NCBI GenBank assembly: GCA_035610365.1
Contig: CM069439.1
Span: 310,001 to 374,000 of the forward strand
Origin: Aquatica leii
Taxonomy: Eukaryota > Arthropoda > Insecta > Coleoptera > Lampyridae
Reading direction: 5' to 3'
Length of the DNA: 64,000 nt
The position numbers were made by a program, and so were the translations under genes. Positions 22,315 to 34,009 of this stretch are shown here, piece by piece (positions within the stretch are counted from its first letter, which is position 1; each line of letters starts with the position of its first letter). Under the pieces are notes generated by a model that was not told the DNA's origin, did not search any database, and worked only from the letters and a program-made list of their open reading frames with translations.

Positions 22315-23765
22315 CTTTATATGCTATCCGCCAAGCAGCAAAATTCCTCAACTTAAAATCACAAGTTGATAAATGAATAATTTGGCTGTTTCATGTACAT
22401 TTTTGTGTGCTGATTCAAAAAATGAGATTAACACGTGCAGAACTGTAAAGAATGGCTTTACAACTGGCCGTAAGAAACAATCTCAGACCTCCTTTTGGTG
22501 ACGATAGTCCTGGAAGAAAGTGGGTCAGGCTGTTTCTTGAACACCACCAAGCACAGCTCTCCGAAAGAAAGCAAAAAAAATGTGGAAGTCTTCTACAATC
22601 ATCTTATAGACCTTTACGAGAAAGGAAAATATGTTCCGGATAGAATATTTAACATCGACGAGAGTGGAATCTCAATTGTGCCGTCAAAAGTGGCAAAAGT
22701 AGTTGGTCCCTAAGGTAAAAAAACAAATCGTTTCTTTGACATCTGCTAAGCGTGGATTATTAATTACAATTGTTGTATGCTGCAGGAACATTTGTTCATC
22801 CTCTTGTGATCTTCCCTAAAAAAAATCAAAATGTCCAGCTGCAGGAAGGAGCTCTACGAGGAACAATTTTTGCTGCTCACCCCTCAGGCTGGATCCAGAC
22901 CAACATATTCACCCAGCGGTTCCAACACTTCATATAGTTTGTTAAGCCCACCGAGAACAAACCAGTGTTGCTACTTCTGGATAGTCATTACAGCCATTCA
23001 CAAAACATCGATTTAGGCAGAAGAAACCATCCTCTTGCTTCCACCGCATTCTTCGCATAAGATGCAGCCCCTTGACCAAACATTTATGAATCCTCTGACG
23101 ATTGTAAGGTTGACGAGATCTGACAGTAGCTGCGTCATAACGATCGCGCCGTAAGTGCTTTTGATGTGATGGAATTGTTTGGAAAAGCATACATCAAGTG
23201 CCAGGCTGCTCAGATCTCAATCAACGGCTTCCAAGTAACTGGCATCTATCCTTTAGATAAAAACAAATTCACCGACAATAAATTTATTGAAGAGGATAGT
23301 AAGATGCAAAAAAGAACTAATGAACATCTAGTGGACACCAGCATCTCAAGCTATCGAAGCAATGAAAACCGGAAAATCTGTGAATCACCTATTCTATCGA
23401 CGTCTTCGTGTGGACAAAGCCAGAAGACGATTCTTTCTGTCACTCCGGAATCCACAAAACAAGTCGAAGACGTGACCGTAGATCAAAAACAAAATCTTTT
23501 CCAAAGACAACATCCAGGAGCACAAAACAAGATAAAGCCAAAATACGTCTCAAGCTAGCTGACAAGACTTCAAGCAGTTAAAAAGACACTGAACTTCTTC
23601 CGGTAGAATCGGCACCATCCAGTGATGACGCGGATTGTATTTTCAGAAAACACAAGAGGAGAGCACTGAGTAATGTGTTTGATGTGCTTTATGTGGGATT
23701 ACATCGATTGCGCCGGCGCCAAAACAAACAATTACATATGTGACTTCTGTCGAAAAATGAAAAAA
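22315..23765 (+). pseudogene. pogo/Tigger-type transposase remnant
   Basis: This is a full-length but frame-broken DDE_1 transposase. A helix-turn-helix trace (AIRQAAKFLNLKS) at about 22324 precedes PPFGDDSPGRKWVRLFLEHH (second DNA-binding domain). Then come FNIDESGIS (first catalytic Asp), VSLTSAKRGLLITIV and LLLLDSHYSHSQNIDL (second Asp), followed by LLPPHSSHKMQPLDQTFM (conserved HKMQPLD). ELFGKAYIKCQAAQ and INGFQVTGIYPLDKNKF lead to a long linker and a C-terminal zinc-finger-like tail: C-x2-C, then YIDCAGAK and YICDFC at about 23660-23750. At least four frame changes and two stops disable it. The opposite-strand ORF at 22942-23190 is a shadow. Terminal repeats were not identified with confidence. 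Confidence 0.88.
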
Positions 23766-24094
23766 ATAAAAACAATGTTTGATTTCCGTTCATTTTTTGA
23801 TATTATCCCAGTATTTAAGTAGAGGGTCCACCATAGGAGTCCCTTTTTTAGAATCTGAAAAATGGATGTCCCAATTTTTTCCCAAATTTCTTGTTTTGCC
23901 TCAAATTTGTGTCAAACGTATATTAGAATTAATTCTTTGCAGTTTGCAATGCAGGTATTGTAACTTCCATATGTTGAATCTTCAAATTTTTGGACGCTAA
24001 AAAGTAAATAGGGGTCTGATTTCCTCTAGTGTTATCTTTCTGAAAATTGTACAAACTCTGCCTGAAAATGCGTAGAAATCATATAAATCACCAA

Positions 24095-25030
24095 AATAGT
24101 TTTTTTGTAGTGTGCGGTGAATTTACTTTCAAGTCTAAAAAAAGAAACATTACTCCTTTAGAGCGAAAATTGTATGAGCTCTATTTCGGGTGTAAAATTG
24201 GTGATCAGAAAAAATCTTAGACACTTCGCATCTATTGTGCTTCTTGAGTAACTTTGCTCACTAGATGGTTGAAAGAAAAATTTGCAGTTCCCATGGTATG
24301 GAGAAAGTCAAAGGATCACTCCACAGACTGTTATTTTTCGTAAAAATGAATGGAATCACAAATAAGACTAAAAATTTAGTTAAATATCTAAACATTCCTT
24401 TGGCCGCTAAGCCTGTTCATCATAATTTAAAGATTCCAGTTCCACCACAAACATGGAGTTTGTATTCAGATTCAAAAGAACACGTTAGTTAGTTAGAAAA
24501 AGAAACTAGAGTATGCTTTTACTGTCAACGGCAAAAGGACTTGCAACACTCATTTTCCATGAAAATAACTTAGTATACTACATCGATGTGGACTCTTTAT
24601 TACATGAACTAGCACAGAAACACAATACTGAAGAATTGAGACTTATTATAGCTTCCTAAAAAAAGTTTGAAAGTTGCCCTGCTTCATAATAGAAATCAAC
24701 ATACATGTTACATGAAAGAGACTTACGCAAATACAAAACTTTTACACAAAATGATACGGTATGAACAGTATTCTATGTATATCTCTAGAAATTTGAAAGT
24801 GATAGCGCTTGTGTTGGATCTTGGTTGCAAGTTCTGCTGCTTTTTGTGTGAATATGATAGCAGGGACAGAGAGAATCATTTTATAAAAAAACCGTGCCCA
24901 AAGACCAAAATCTAAAACTCGCGAAAAAACGTTTTGTATGACCCGCTTGTGAATCCCGACGAAATATACCTTAATCCATTGCATATCAAACTTAGTTTGG
25001 TGAAAAATAGAATTGTTACTCAAATTATTT
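24095..25030 (+). pseudogene. Unnamed recurrent arthropod repeat protein, fragment A
   Basis: This resembles a protein I have met repeatedly in arthropod genomes without a settled name. Blocks in order: VCGEFTFKSKKRNITPL, LYFGCKIGDQ, FAVPMVWRKSKDHSTDCYF, LKVALLHNRNQHTCYMKETY, DLGCKFCCFLCEYDSRDRENH, then DPLVNPDEIYLNPLHIKL. Metal-binding-like Cys pairs recur (DCYFC in relatives, CCFLC here). Three or more frameshifts split it, and it stops after PLHIKL. Its missing C-terminal half is represented by the separate minus-strand copy at 51100-51930. High copy number and decay suggest a mobile-element protein, but I see no DDE motif or reverse transcriptase, so no mechanism is assigned. The minus-strand ORF at 24742-25023 is a shadow. 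Confidence 0.65.
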
Positions 25031-26794
25031 TGAGTAACATAAAAATTGAATACTCATCGTTTTATTTAAAATTTAAAATGCAACTGTTATTTGACTTATT
25101 CTAAATAATAAATAAATATTTAATCATTTTGAATGATTATTAAAAGTTTATTTATTTAACTGCTCCTGAATCGCCAATAGTATTAGCTATTACATTATTT
25201 TAAATGATAAATAAAAATTAAAATTTACTGATTTTAAATGACAAATAAATTTTATTAATTAAATGTTAAAAACTGATAAAAAATATTGCATAGCAACTAT
25301 TTTTTCTGCAACAAATGTAGCAAATATTTCAACAAAAAGCTCTAATACATAATTTCTATAATAAATATTAAATAAACATGCGAGAAAATTCCCGTAAATG
25401 TTACTACTTAATATCATTTATGTTAATTGTAATGTTTAAATGTATTTTTTTAAGTATTTTTTAATAGCGCAGACGTGGTATTTTATTCCAATTGTACACG
25501 TTTTTTGGATCTAGAAGTACTTCTGAAATAATCTAGAAATTAAAAAAAAAACTTTTTATAATTTAATTAACAATAATTTAACGACATTTAATTGTGATTG
25601 TGGAATTGGATTTGCTTAATAAAGCCACTGTTAATAAAATACGATTAAACTAACCTATTTGCTGTGCTTTATTTGTTTGTATTTTCTAAATGCGGATGTT
25701 TGTAAATCTGAAAGTGGTATCTGGGTTGTCAGGAAGCTAATAAGTGAGCAACAAGTACAGACTAAAATGAAGATAATTAAATCTCAAAACGCTTATTTAA
25801 GCCAATATTATTATAGAACTAAATTAATTTAACTACCTAAACATTGCGGATTGAACTGTAAACAAACAGCATTTGATATACATTTACATAAAATTCGAAA
25901 AACAAATTTATTGATCAAAACTGTAATATCGTTAAAATGAGTATTTTCAGTTATGTAATGTATGTTTTAAACTCAATATATTATTACTTCAAATATCATA
26001 TGGAAGTAACGTTTGACTGATAAATAACATGAAATTACTGTAGTCGTGAGCAGTAACTATAACCTACGAGCTGTTCAAATTTTACATAAATTAAACCACA
26101 CTTTCATGACATTACCAAAAAAATGTAAAATTGTAGCTTTGGCAAAAAAATGGTACTGGGCTTAATAATGTAACATTTAGAAAGAACTATGGTACAAGAA
26201 AAAACGACATTATTGCAACAACTGAATATAACGAGAAACTACAAATTAAAAAAGCGCGAAACATTCTCAATCATCTCTGTTATGCTCAAATTTTCAAAAT
26301 TTTTTGATCATTACTACATTGCTCCCAATTAAAAAAAAATATGTACAAAGTTGTTTGGTTTATTTCTATTCTATAAAAATATTTTTTACAATAATTTTAA
26401 AAACAGTATTAATAAAGGTAAAAAAAAGTAGGCGCTGTCTAACAAGAGATAAATGAAATGTCATTTAACTGTCACTTAGTTGACAAGGTTTGAAGCTTTG
26501 TTCCACAAGTTGTGTTATGTGTGATTCTCAAAAATGGAAAACCGTGCAAAAGGCTGTAAAAATTTTCCGCACAAGTTTAATTATGTTTGTGAATCATATG
26601 TGACAAAATCGCAAATGAAGCCTTTAAGTAAATGAATTCAAATATAATAAAATTTTCCATTCTGGATAACTCCCGTGTTGTAGTTAGCAAGCAAACTGAG
26701 CTTTCGTTACACGTCGCAGTGAACATGTTTAGAGTCGCACCAAACTGACTGATTGCGCAGTGAAGTCTCGATTTTATAAACCAGAATCCGATCG
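25031..26794. other. Gene-free AT-rich stretch
   Basis: Very AT-rich, with small inverted repeats such as actcaaatta/ttttgagt near 25020. The ORF at 26577-26939 overlaps the decayed C-terminal end of the neighbouring PLE; its remainder has no motif. Confidence 0.4.
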
Positions 26795-27690
26795 ATAAAA
26801 CTAATTTCGAAATCTCCGATAAAGGAAAACTAAAATTTCGGTTAATATTAAAATGATTTCTAATTATTTCAATAGATACCCTAATTTTTCTCTTATAGTA
26901 ATTAGAAACATTAGCCAAAGTTTTTGTGATTTTGAACATAAATTGATGACCCGTTTATAGCACGTGTTCCGCCACCGCTGACTTCAAACATTGTTTAAGA
27001 CGACTGTTTTTGATGCTCCTTAATACAAATTTCCACGCTGCTACCAGTTTCTCCTATGTATGCACGACCACAAGACCAAGGAATGCTATAAGCGCCGTCA
27101 GATTGAAAATGAATAACGGCTTTCAATGGATATAAAAGTTGATCCAATTTAGAAAGAGTAGAAAACCGAGTAACAACTTTATGTTTAGACAACATTTTTT
27201 CTATACGGTCCGTGGTACTTTTGACATAGGGTATATAAACGATAGCCACTAGTTACGCTTGGTTTTCGACACGTACACTTTGTAATAGATTGTTTAATAC
27301 CGTTTCCATTGTAATTGTTTGTGACTAACACCTTGGTTAGATGATTTAACTCTTTTTGAAGATTTTGAGTTTGATTTAAGGAAGCAGCTCTGTAGACTAA
27401 ATAATTCACTACTGATAATTTCTGAGAAGGGTGATAATGAGACAATCCATTCAAATATCTGTTTGCATGCGTAGATTTTTAATAAATTTAATGTGATAAT
27501 GAACCATCTTCAATTCGATTAACTAAAACGTCCAGAAATGGTAAAGAGGATTTCCTTTCTAATTTCATAGTAAAACAAGTAAGGACTATGTTGCCAAATG
27601 ACAAAAGTAATATATCTAAGCTTTTTCGTAATTTTGTTCTTACAAGAACATCTAAATCTCTTAAATACCCTATAAATATTTGCTCCACAC
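26795..27690 (-). pseudogene. Penelope-like retroelement fragment PLE-2
   Basis: Minus-strand remnant of the C-terminal half of a PLE protein. From high to low coordinates it reads SSLPFLDVLVNRIEDGSLSH (end of reverse transcriptase), LSHYHPSQKLSVVNYLVYRA, RIEKMLSKHKV, then the GIY-YIG endonuclease start GAYSIPWSCGRAYIGETGSS. After a damaged stretch comes KRKIRVSIEIIRNHFNINR, matching the region before the PLE stop. The N-terminal part and the YVDD catalytic core are absent. Frames change at least three times. The GIY-YIG Tyr pair is kept in GAY and YIG, but the Cys-Ser-Cys expected after Pro reads Trp-Ser-Cys here. Confidence 0.85.
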
Positions 27691-27769
27691 TATCGTAATA
27701 GCAACATTATAACAATTATATTATATACGCGTTTTTGCTAAACTCTAAAAATAGTATTTTAGATATTTC

Positions 27770-27997
27770 CTATTTGCATAATTTGCTATAGTTCAAACTT
27801 CTTTTAAAACAAAGTCCAGAATCAGACTGATTTCTTTTGAGGTATTTTCTAAGAAACTCGCACTGTGGCAAAAAATCGACATACTTTTCAATCTTTCTAA
27901 CATTGCTCAAATCCTCTACTGCATTTTGTAAAAGATCAGCTGCTGATGAACTATCGCAAAGTCGACAATCTTCCTTATCCTTCTTAAACAAATGCAA
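27770..27997 (-). other. Unassigned 75-codon ORF
   Basis: An uninterrupted frame rich in charged residues (FKKDKEDCRLCDSS and SNVRKIEKYVDFL). It lies just upstream of PLE-2 on the same strand, so it may be PLE leader sequence or part of another element. I do not recognise it. Confidence 0.25.
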
Positions 27998-28249
27998 TCA
28001 CGTTCAACTAAATATCATTTAAAATGTGCGCTTTAAGCCAAGAAAAAACTGTCAAATAAAATAATTAGACATCGGATGATTATGCACTAAAAATTTCAAT
28101 CATATACATGCAAATACGCGTTAGAAATATGCAGTTAAATATGCACCTTAAAAATCTATTTTATCTGTTAAAGACAGGAAAACACGAGTAACTATAATAA
28201 ATGATATTTATTGAAGCATAAAAACCGCCTATATGTTATGTAAAGGTAG

Positions 28250-28325
28250 TAAGTAGTAGTAGCATAGTTCGTAAGATATCTGCCTGCTACACCAACAACA
28301 ACAATTCAAGCCCAAGTCACGTTAA
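28250..28325 (+). other. Possible tRNA-like / SINE head
   Basis: The sequence tagcatagttcgtaag resembles a polymerase III A box, and attcaagcccaag, about 40 bases later, resembles a B box. A T run follows at 28328. No acceptor stem can be paired, so it is not a functional tRNA; a decayed tRNA-derived SINE is possible. Confidence 0.25.
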
Positions 28326-28462
28326 CTTTTTTTTTAAAGTACATATACAAAACAGTGTACGTATGTACATACCTACTTAAAAGTACATATAGTATACATA
28401 CACAATACGTACTTGTGCTATATGCGTGTTTATAATTACTAATTACTTAATTATCTTATAAA

Positions 28463-29330
28463 CTACAACGTTTTATAGATATTTCTGTCACATTTAATTA
28501 CAACACGATGCAAAAAATTTTCAAAAATAAATTTGCACCTGTTATCAGTTAATACATTGTCACAAATACTTAGATTAAGACTATAGATAACACTATGTGA
28601 ACCTTTAGCATTCAAAATATTAGATAATTTTTTTAATTGTTTAGAATCAGGATGTTTTGCCAATACCAAAGTTAGTTCGTTAACAAAAAGTAGGTTTTCT
28701 AATTAGGTTAACTTACTAACAACACGTTCAACTATTTGTTCAATTTTAGTATAGTTTGTGATATACAAGTAAATTTAGATTTAATAAAAACCAAGTCTTC
28801 CCGTATACCTTATTTAGAACATTCTGAGCTTCTTCTATACTTTGAGCTTCTTCGAGATCGAATTCATTAATACCACGCTTAAAAAGTTCAACACTCTGAG
28901 TCTAATATGAAGCAGCTTTCAGAAACACTTTCTTTACTAAATATATCAATAAATTAACACTTGGGTATTTCAAGCACACTAATTCAGCAAATCTATGCAA
29001 AGCATGTGCCGCACAAATAATATGAATCATTTTTACATATAGAAGTTGTAAACCTTTCATTGCTTCGCACATATATAATGCAGCATCCGTTCAAACACTT
29101 TTTCGTAGCAAATTCCAGTCGGCCACAAGAGACTGAAAACATTGATACAAAAATGTAGCTTTCTAATTCCCACATTATTAGTAAATTTCTTCTTCAACAC
29201 CTACCCCACCAAATAAAAATTTGCAATACTTCATTGTTTTGTGTCAGTTTCATCTAACGTTACCCAAATCGGTTTGTTCTAAACTCTTTCTTAATTTTTC
29301 TATGGTAGCATTATGTAATTGAAGACCGTG
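28463..29330 (-). pseudogene. BED-type hAT-like transposase, C-terminal part
   Basis: On the minus strand, decayed blocks match a widespread insect hAT-like family. KPIWVTLDETDT corresponds to KIWVSIDETTD. FSLLWPTGICYEKV, LLYVKMIHIICAAHALHR (family: MIHLTCLAHALHRVAEE) and VNLLIYLVKKVFLKA follow. After a gap comes the C-terminal dimerisation-type block DNVLTDNRCKFIFENFLHRVVIKC (family: SILSDNRRSFTFENLKKHLVINC). The matching BED-finger N-terminus sits at 30078-30326 on the same strand, separated by about 750 bp that do not belong. Stops and frameshifts are frequent. Confidence 0.75.
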
Positions 29331-29509
29331 GTGCAAAAACCGGACGAATTCACTTATAGGTAAAAAAAAACATAGAATACGCTCTTTGGAGCATTGACAT
29401 GTGGTGGGAACTTGTCTACGTGGGGACTATATGAGTGTGCAGTGCAGTGCGGTCGCTTACTGATTATTTCCTCAGTGCACTGCTGTTGTTTAGTAAGTGA
29501 GTTTAGTTA

Positions 29510-29893
29510 GTGCCAAGAAACGGTGTCGTCCTCCAATGAGTCTGGCCGTTGTCAATCCTCTGGTAGTGAGTACACGCCACGTGATTATTCAAATACTAAA
29601 AAGGATCTAAATTTATTCGATGTGGCTTTTCTAGCGCGTTGCCATACTTCAATAAAATTTCTCGACTAAAATTTGGAAGAGTTTTGTCAATGTCAACGTC
29701 TGTATTGGCCCAACGATATCTTCTACCTCTTAAGAAAGAAGAGTCAAACGTTTTAAAACTCATGCCGCAAAATATGTTTCAGCCACAGATCAGTGGTACT
29801 ACAAAACAATATTTGAGGAAGAGCTGTCTACTACCAAGTGAAGACAAAATCGCTGAAGATACAGACGATGAGTCCGATTCTTCATTTATGTAG
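29510..29893 (+). other. Unassigned coding-like segment
   Basis: Two linked plus-strand frames look protein-like. The first contains SSNESGRCQSSGSEYTPRD and DLNLFDVAFLARCHTSIKF. The second picks up at about 29645 as RLKFGRVLSMSTSVLAQRY and ends EDTDDESDSSFM, an acidic C-terminus, at a TAG (29891-29893). A frame change joins them. The segment lies between the two halves of the hAT-like remnant, in the opposite orientation. I do not recognise the family. Confidence 0.35.
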
Positions 29894-30077
29894 ATTTAGT
29901 TTTCAAATTTATGTTTACAAAATATCAGTTATTTTTTTGTAATAAAACCTTACAAAAGACTTTTTACATCTTTTGGTGCAAAAACCAGAACCCAAAATTT
30001 TTTTGTAATACTGCTTTTTAAATGTTATCAAAGCATTTTTCCAAAACAATTTTTCACAGCCTCATTTTTCAATTTGA

Positions 30078-30326
30078 TCAATGGTGTATTACCTTAGGTC
30101 CAGATTTTGATAGCGTGTTGATTAACATCTGCTGCTGTTTGCCATTCCTTTTTTGAATTATGTTCCTTTGATGTCTTAAATGTTGCGTCACATTAAATTT
30201 TTTAGTAGCTGTTACAGTCACTTCACAGTACTTGCAAAACAATACACTTCCGTCAGTTGTGAAGTCGTTAAAGTCTTTGACAAATTGATTTAAAGTCGCA
30301 TTAGCGCTTCTTTTTTCTTTCAGCAT
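30078..30326 (-). pseudogene. BED-type hAT-like transposase, N-terminal zinc finger
   Basis: An 82-codon frame reads LNQFVKDFNDFTTDGSVLFC, KYCEVTVTATKKFNVTQHLR and HQRN, then KQQQMLINTL. Cys-x2-Cys and His-x-x-x-His spacing (CKYC...HLRHQ) match the BED-like finger of the family whose C-terminus lies at 28463-29330. The match fades after the SGP segment, where the next block (about 100 residues in relatives) should start. This finger would bind DNA at the element's ends. Confidence 0.75.
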
Positions 30327-30906
30327 ATTAAAAATAAAACTAAAATGTAACTAACTGTTTTAAGAGAAATTTATTTCCTTGTTAACTGATCGTTAATAAT
30401 CTGATAAGGAAACTCATTGCCATTCAATAATAAAAGTTTTAGAAAGCTATTAAAGATTTGAAACAACAGGTAATTAGATAGGAAGCAAAAACAATAATTA
30501 GCTAAATGAGTTAATGACATTATACTTTTAAATAAATATTCTAAGACCTGTTTCTGTTTGGTGCATACAATGCTTAAAAAATTGAAAATAGGTCAAATAT
30601 GCATGTATAGTAAAAACATCTCAAAGGTCTATAACCAAAAATGAAGAAATTATCTTAAGCCTAATAATTATTATATATTATTAGAAAATAGACAACCACA
30701 ACAAACTATTGTCCAATTTTTCAGAGTGACACAAAGTTGAAGATCAGTACTAGATACAAATAAAAAATCGTCAAAGTATTAGTTCATATTTTTAAAAACC
30801 CATAGTTTAAAATCTATTATTCATAAATTCACTTAAAAATGTCCAAGAAAAGAAAATGATTGGAAGCTACACGAATTTTATTACACTGTTCTAAAAAAAC
30901 AATATT

Positions 30907-32640
30907 GTAATAGCGAAGGCTTCCACGGCCGGATGAGAACGTCTTTTGGGTTTGAGCCGTGTTGTTGCTGTAACCGAAGTTGCCAACGTTTCGCGAACAA
31001 CAGGAATCGGTGCTATCTAAGAGTTTTAATTTTGCCGCTGCTCTCAAACGTATTCCTAAAGAATATATTATGTGCTGTCGAGTCTTCTATGAGACATCTT
31101 CCTCGCCACATCTCAGATCCAATTCTTATTCACACTGGCAAAATTCTTAAATCATATAAAGTTCCTTAATTCAACATTTCTAAGTCCGAAAACTTAGCTC
31201 TAAACAGTCTTCGTAGAAACTCCGATATAATTGTTCTTCCAGCAGACAAAGACAACGCTACTGTCGTTTTGAACAAAATCAATTATGCTGCAAAAATCCA
31301 TTTTATTTCGTCTGAAGAAACGTACGTTCCTCTAACTCATAATCCCACTTCAAAGATTGAACGTGAGGTCAGCCAAATCATCAAATCTTCCAATCTACCT
31401 TCAGAAACTAAACGTCGACTTATCCCTTCAGATTCAAAACCACCTCGTCTATACGGACTTCCCAATTTTCACAAACCAGGTATTCCCTTTCGACCTATGG
31501 TCAGTACTATCCAATCTCCTACCTACAAGCTAACTAAGATCTTGTCCAATATTCTTTGCAAATTTACTGGTAAAACCTCTTCTCACATCTTCAACTCTGA
31601 GTATTTTATTCAACGTTTAGAAATTGTATCTTCTTGTGAGTTTTGATGTTACTTCACTCTTTACAAAAGGTCCTATTAAAGATTCGCTTATTATCATCAA
31701 ACAGATTCTGTTTCAACATGGCAAGAACTTGAGTTTGGTTCATCTTAATGATAAGCGTTTATCATCTATTTGCTTCCAGCTTAATAAGTTTTACGAACAA
31801 GTTTCTGGTGCTGCTATGGGTTCTCCTCTATCACCTGTTTTGAAACGGTTGCTTTGGAATCATCAGTAATAAAATCTAAAGTTTCGTTTAAGTATGTTGA
31901 CGACACTTTTATTGTTTGGTTGTTTATTAATCATCTAAACAATCAACATCTAGATATCAAATTTACTATAGAAATCAAAACTAATGGTTCTTTCCCATTT
32001 CTCGACATTCTTGTGATTCGTACGCCCGACGGACTTCTGGACCATTCTGTTTATCGCAATTCCACCCCTACGAACAGATACCTTCATGCTTTGTCTCATT
32101 ATTATCCTGCACAAAAACTTTCTGTTATTGAATCTTTGGTTTATCGCGCTTTTTCTAATTGCCAACCTGAGAATCTAGACTCAGAACTCATCTTACTAAA
32201 ACATTAGTGAACAATAGTTATATGAAACGAGATATTTAATCAGTTATTAATTGTCGTCTACATGCATGTGCTCGATTACCTAAGGACATCCAAATCCGAT
32301 CGGAAACTGGCATTTTTATTTTCACAAGGTTAATGATCAAATAGGGAAACTTTTCAACTCAAGTGGCAAAATCTGTCAGATTCTTCTTTCTCCCCAGAAC
32401 AAATTTCCTACACTTTCATCTCAAGGTGTATACCAAATTCCCTGTTCTTGTGGTTTAGTCTACATTGGTGAAACCGGTCGTTCCGTCCATTACACGCATT
32501 TGAGACTTTGATTGTTGTATAAAGAAAAGTCATATTTCTAAGTATGCGGTCGCTGAACATCATTTTACTACAAGTCATGATATTTTTTTCCATTTTCCAC
32601 ATAAAGTTCCAGGTAGTGGTATGACCGGTCTAACATGTAT
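30907..32640 (+). pseudogene. Penelope-like retroelement PLE-1 (RT + GIY-YIG)
   Basis: This is the most complete PLE copy here. It opens with an inverted terminal segment (30911-31000: aatagcgaaggcttccacgg ... gttgccaacgtttcgcg), then coding sequence. NFAAALKRIPKEYI, RHLPRHISDPI and DIIVLPADKDNATVVLN lead into reverse transcriptase. The RT blocks are PPRLYGLPNFHKPGIPFRP, VSFDVTSLFT, EQVSGAAMGSPLSPV, YVDDTFIVW (catalytic Asp pair), GSFPFLDILVIR and HSVYRNSTPTNRYLHALSH. At about 32424 the endonuclease starts as GVYQIPCSCGLVYIGETGRS (GIY-YIG). Only a handful of frameshifts (near 31640, 31850 and 32210) break it, so it is one of the younger elements. PLEs copy themselves by target-primed reverse transcription. 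Confidence 0.92.
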
Positions 32641-34009
32641 AGATAATGATTATATAAAAATATGTGTAAATACCCAGACTCTATAACAACCGAACACAAC
32701 TATTTAAGTCGATAACTCAAATTCTATGTTTAAAAAACATTCTTAACACACCACGTGCCTAATTGGTTCTTTTTGTTAAGTTAAAAATCTAAATATTTCA
32801 AGTATAAACAGCAAAAAAAAAGTGTAAATAACTAAATACTATGACAGTTTACACAACATCGTTTGGCCTATATAATACTTTGTTTAACACAACATTTCTT
32901 TTCAGCCTAGTTGGTTCTTAGGCTTATAATAGAGTTGTAACAAATATTTGTAACGTTCCAAAATTTTGTTAGATATGGCCCTGTTTATTCAATTTTATGT
33001 AATCGAATACAACGTCATCTAAGGGCCAAATAAAGAACATACCTAATATTTTAATTATTTTAAAATTTTAATTACCGATTTTGTTCGCCGTTTGATTTTA
33101 ATCTATGTTTTTTTTTGTTATTCTGATATTGTGAAATTTATAGATATGAACTAGTTGTGTTCATAATTGGGGATATCCGTTTCTGTGACAAAATTTTTGT
33201 TTAAATATTTTGATATGCAACTTGTTAAAATCAGTTACTGGTCAATCGCCATTTTGGGACATCATAGTTTTGGTTTACTCGCACTTTTATCAGTGCATAT
33301 ATCCATTTTGGTAGAATTAAAAGTAATTAGGAGGTGTAATTAATTTTGGACTCCTTTGCTTATCGCTATCAAGCGGATCATAATTCAGGAAGTCAATTTG
33401 GTTGTAGTAATTATTGTTCAGCGCTTTGCACTGCTAATTGGATTTTTATGTTTCCCGAAACCCTTCTTATTACAAAAGGGTTTCCTGGTTAGATCCTACT
33501 ACATTTTTTGTTTTGTTTCAGAAGAATTATTTTTAATACGTATCGGACTTTCTATGAAAAGTGAGTCTGTCGATTTTGATTGAGGTCACTTTATCCAGAG
33601 GATTATCTATAACTGGGACTCCAGCTCGAGCGTTTGATTATCTTACCAAACACCTGGTGAAGGTCACATATACGCAAGTACCTCTACATTTAATAAATTG
33701 GATCAAATGCCAAACACTTATAATTTATTATTGTGCTATTTATTTTGTTTGTTTGTAACAATATGTTACAATTAATAATTATAATTTAATTAGAGTACGC
33801 ATAAACTTTTTCAATTGAACGCGTTATTCAATTTTGTTTATATTAATTGGTTGAGGTAGACATGTTTTAAAATACGTACAATAATTTTTATTGTCATTAT
33901 AAAGTTATGTACGCCGACATTTAAGCTGCTTAAATTGATTTTTTATGGTACCATTTAAATAATTGGATACCCAACGGTTGTTTAAATTACTTAGCATCAT
34001 CTCATCTGA
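32641..34009. other. Probable PLE-1 3' untranslated region and unknown sequence
   Basis: AT-rich, with no convincing frame. If the terminal segment at 36085-36305 belongs to PLE-1, this would be its downstream part up to the R1-like insertion. The short ORFs at 33356-33758 show no motif. Confidence 0.35.

Noticed and set aside
22942..23190. 82-codon minus-strand ORF
   Set aside because: Shadow of the pogo/Tigger transposase, whose conserved blocks lie on the plus strand.
31950..32165. 71-codon minus-strand ORF
   Set aside because: Antisense of the PLE-1 reverse transcriptase end.
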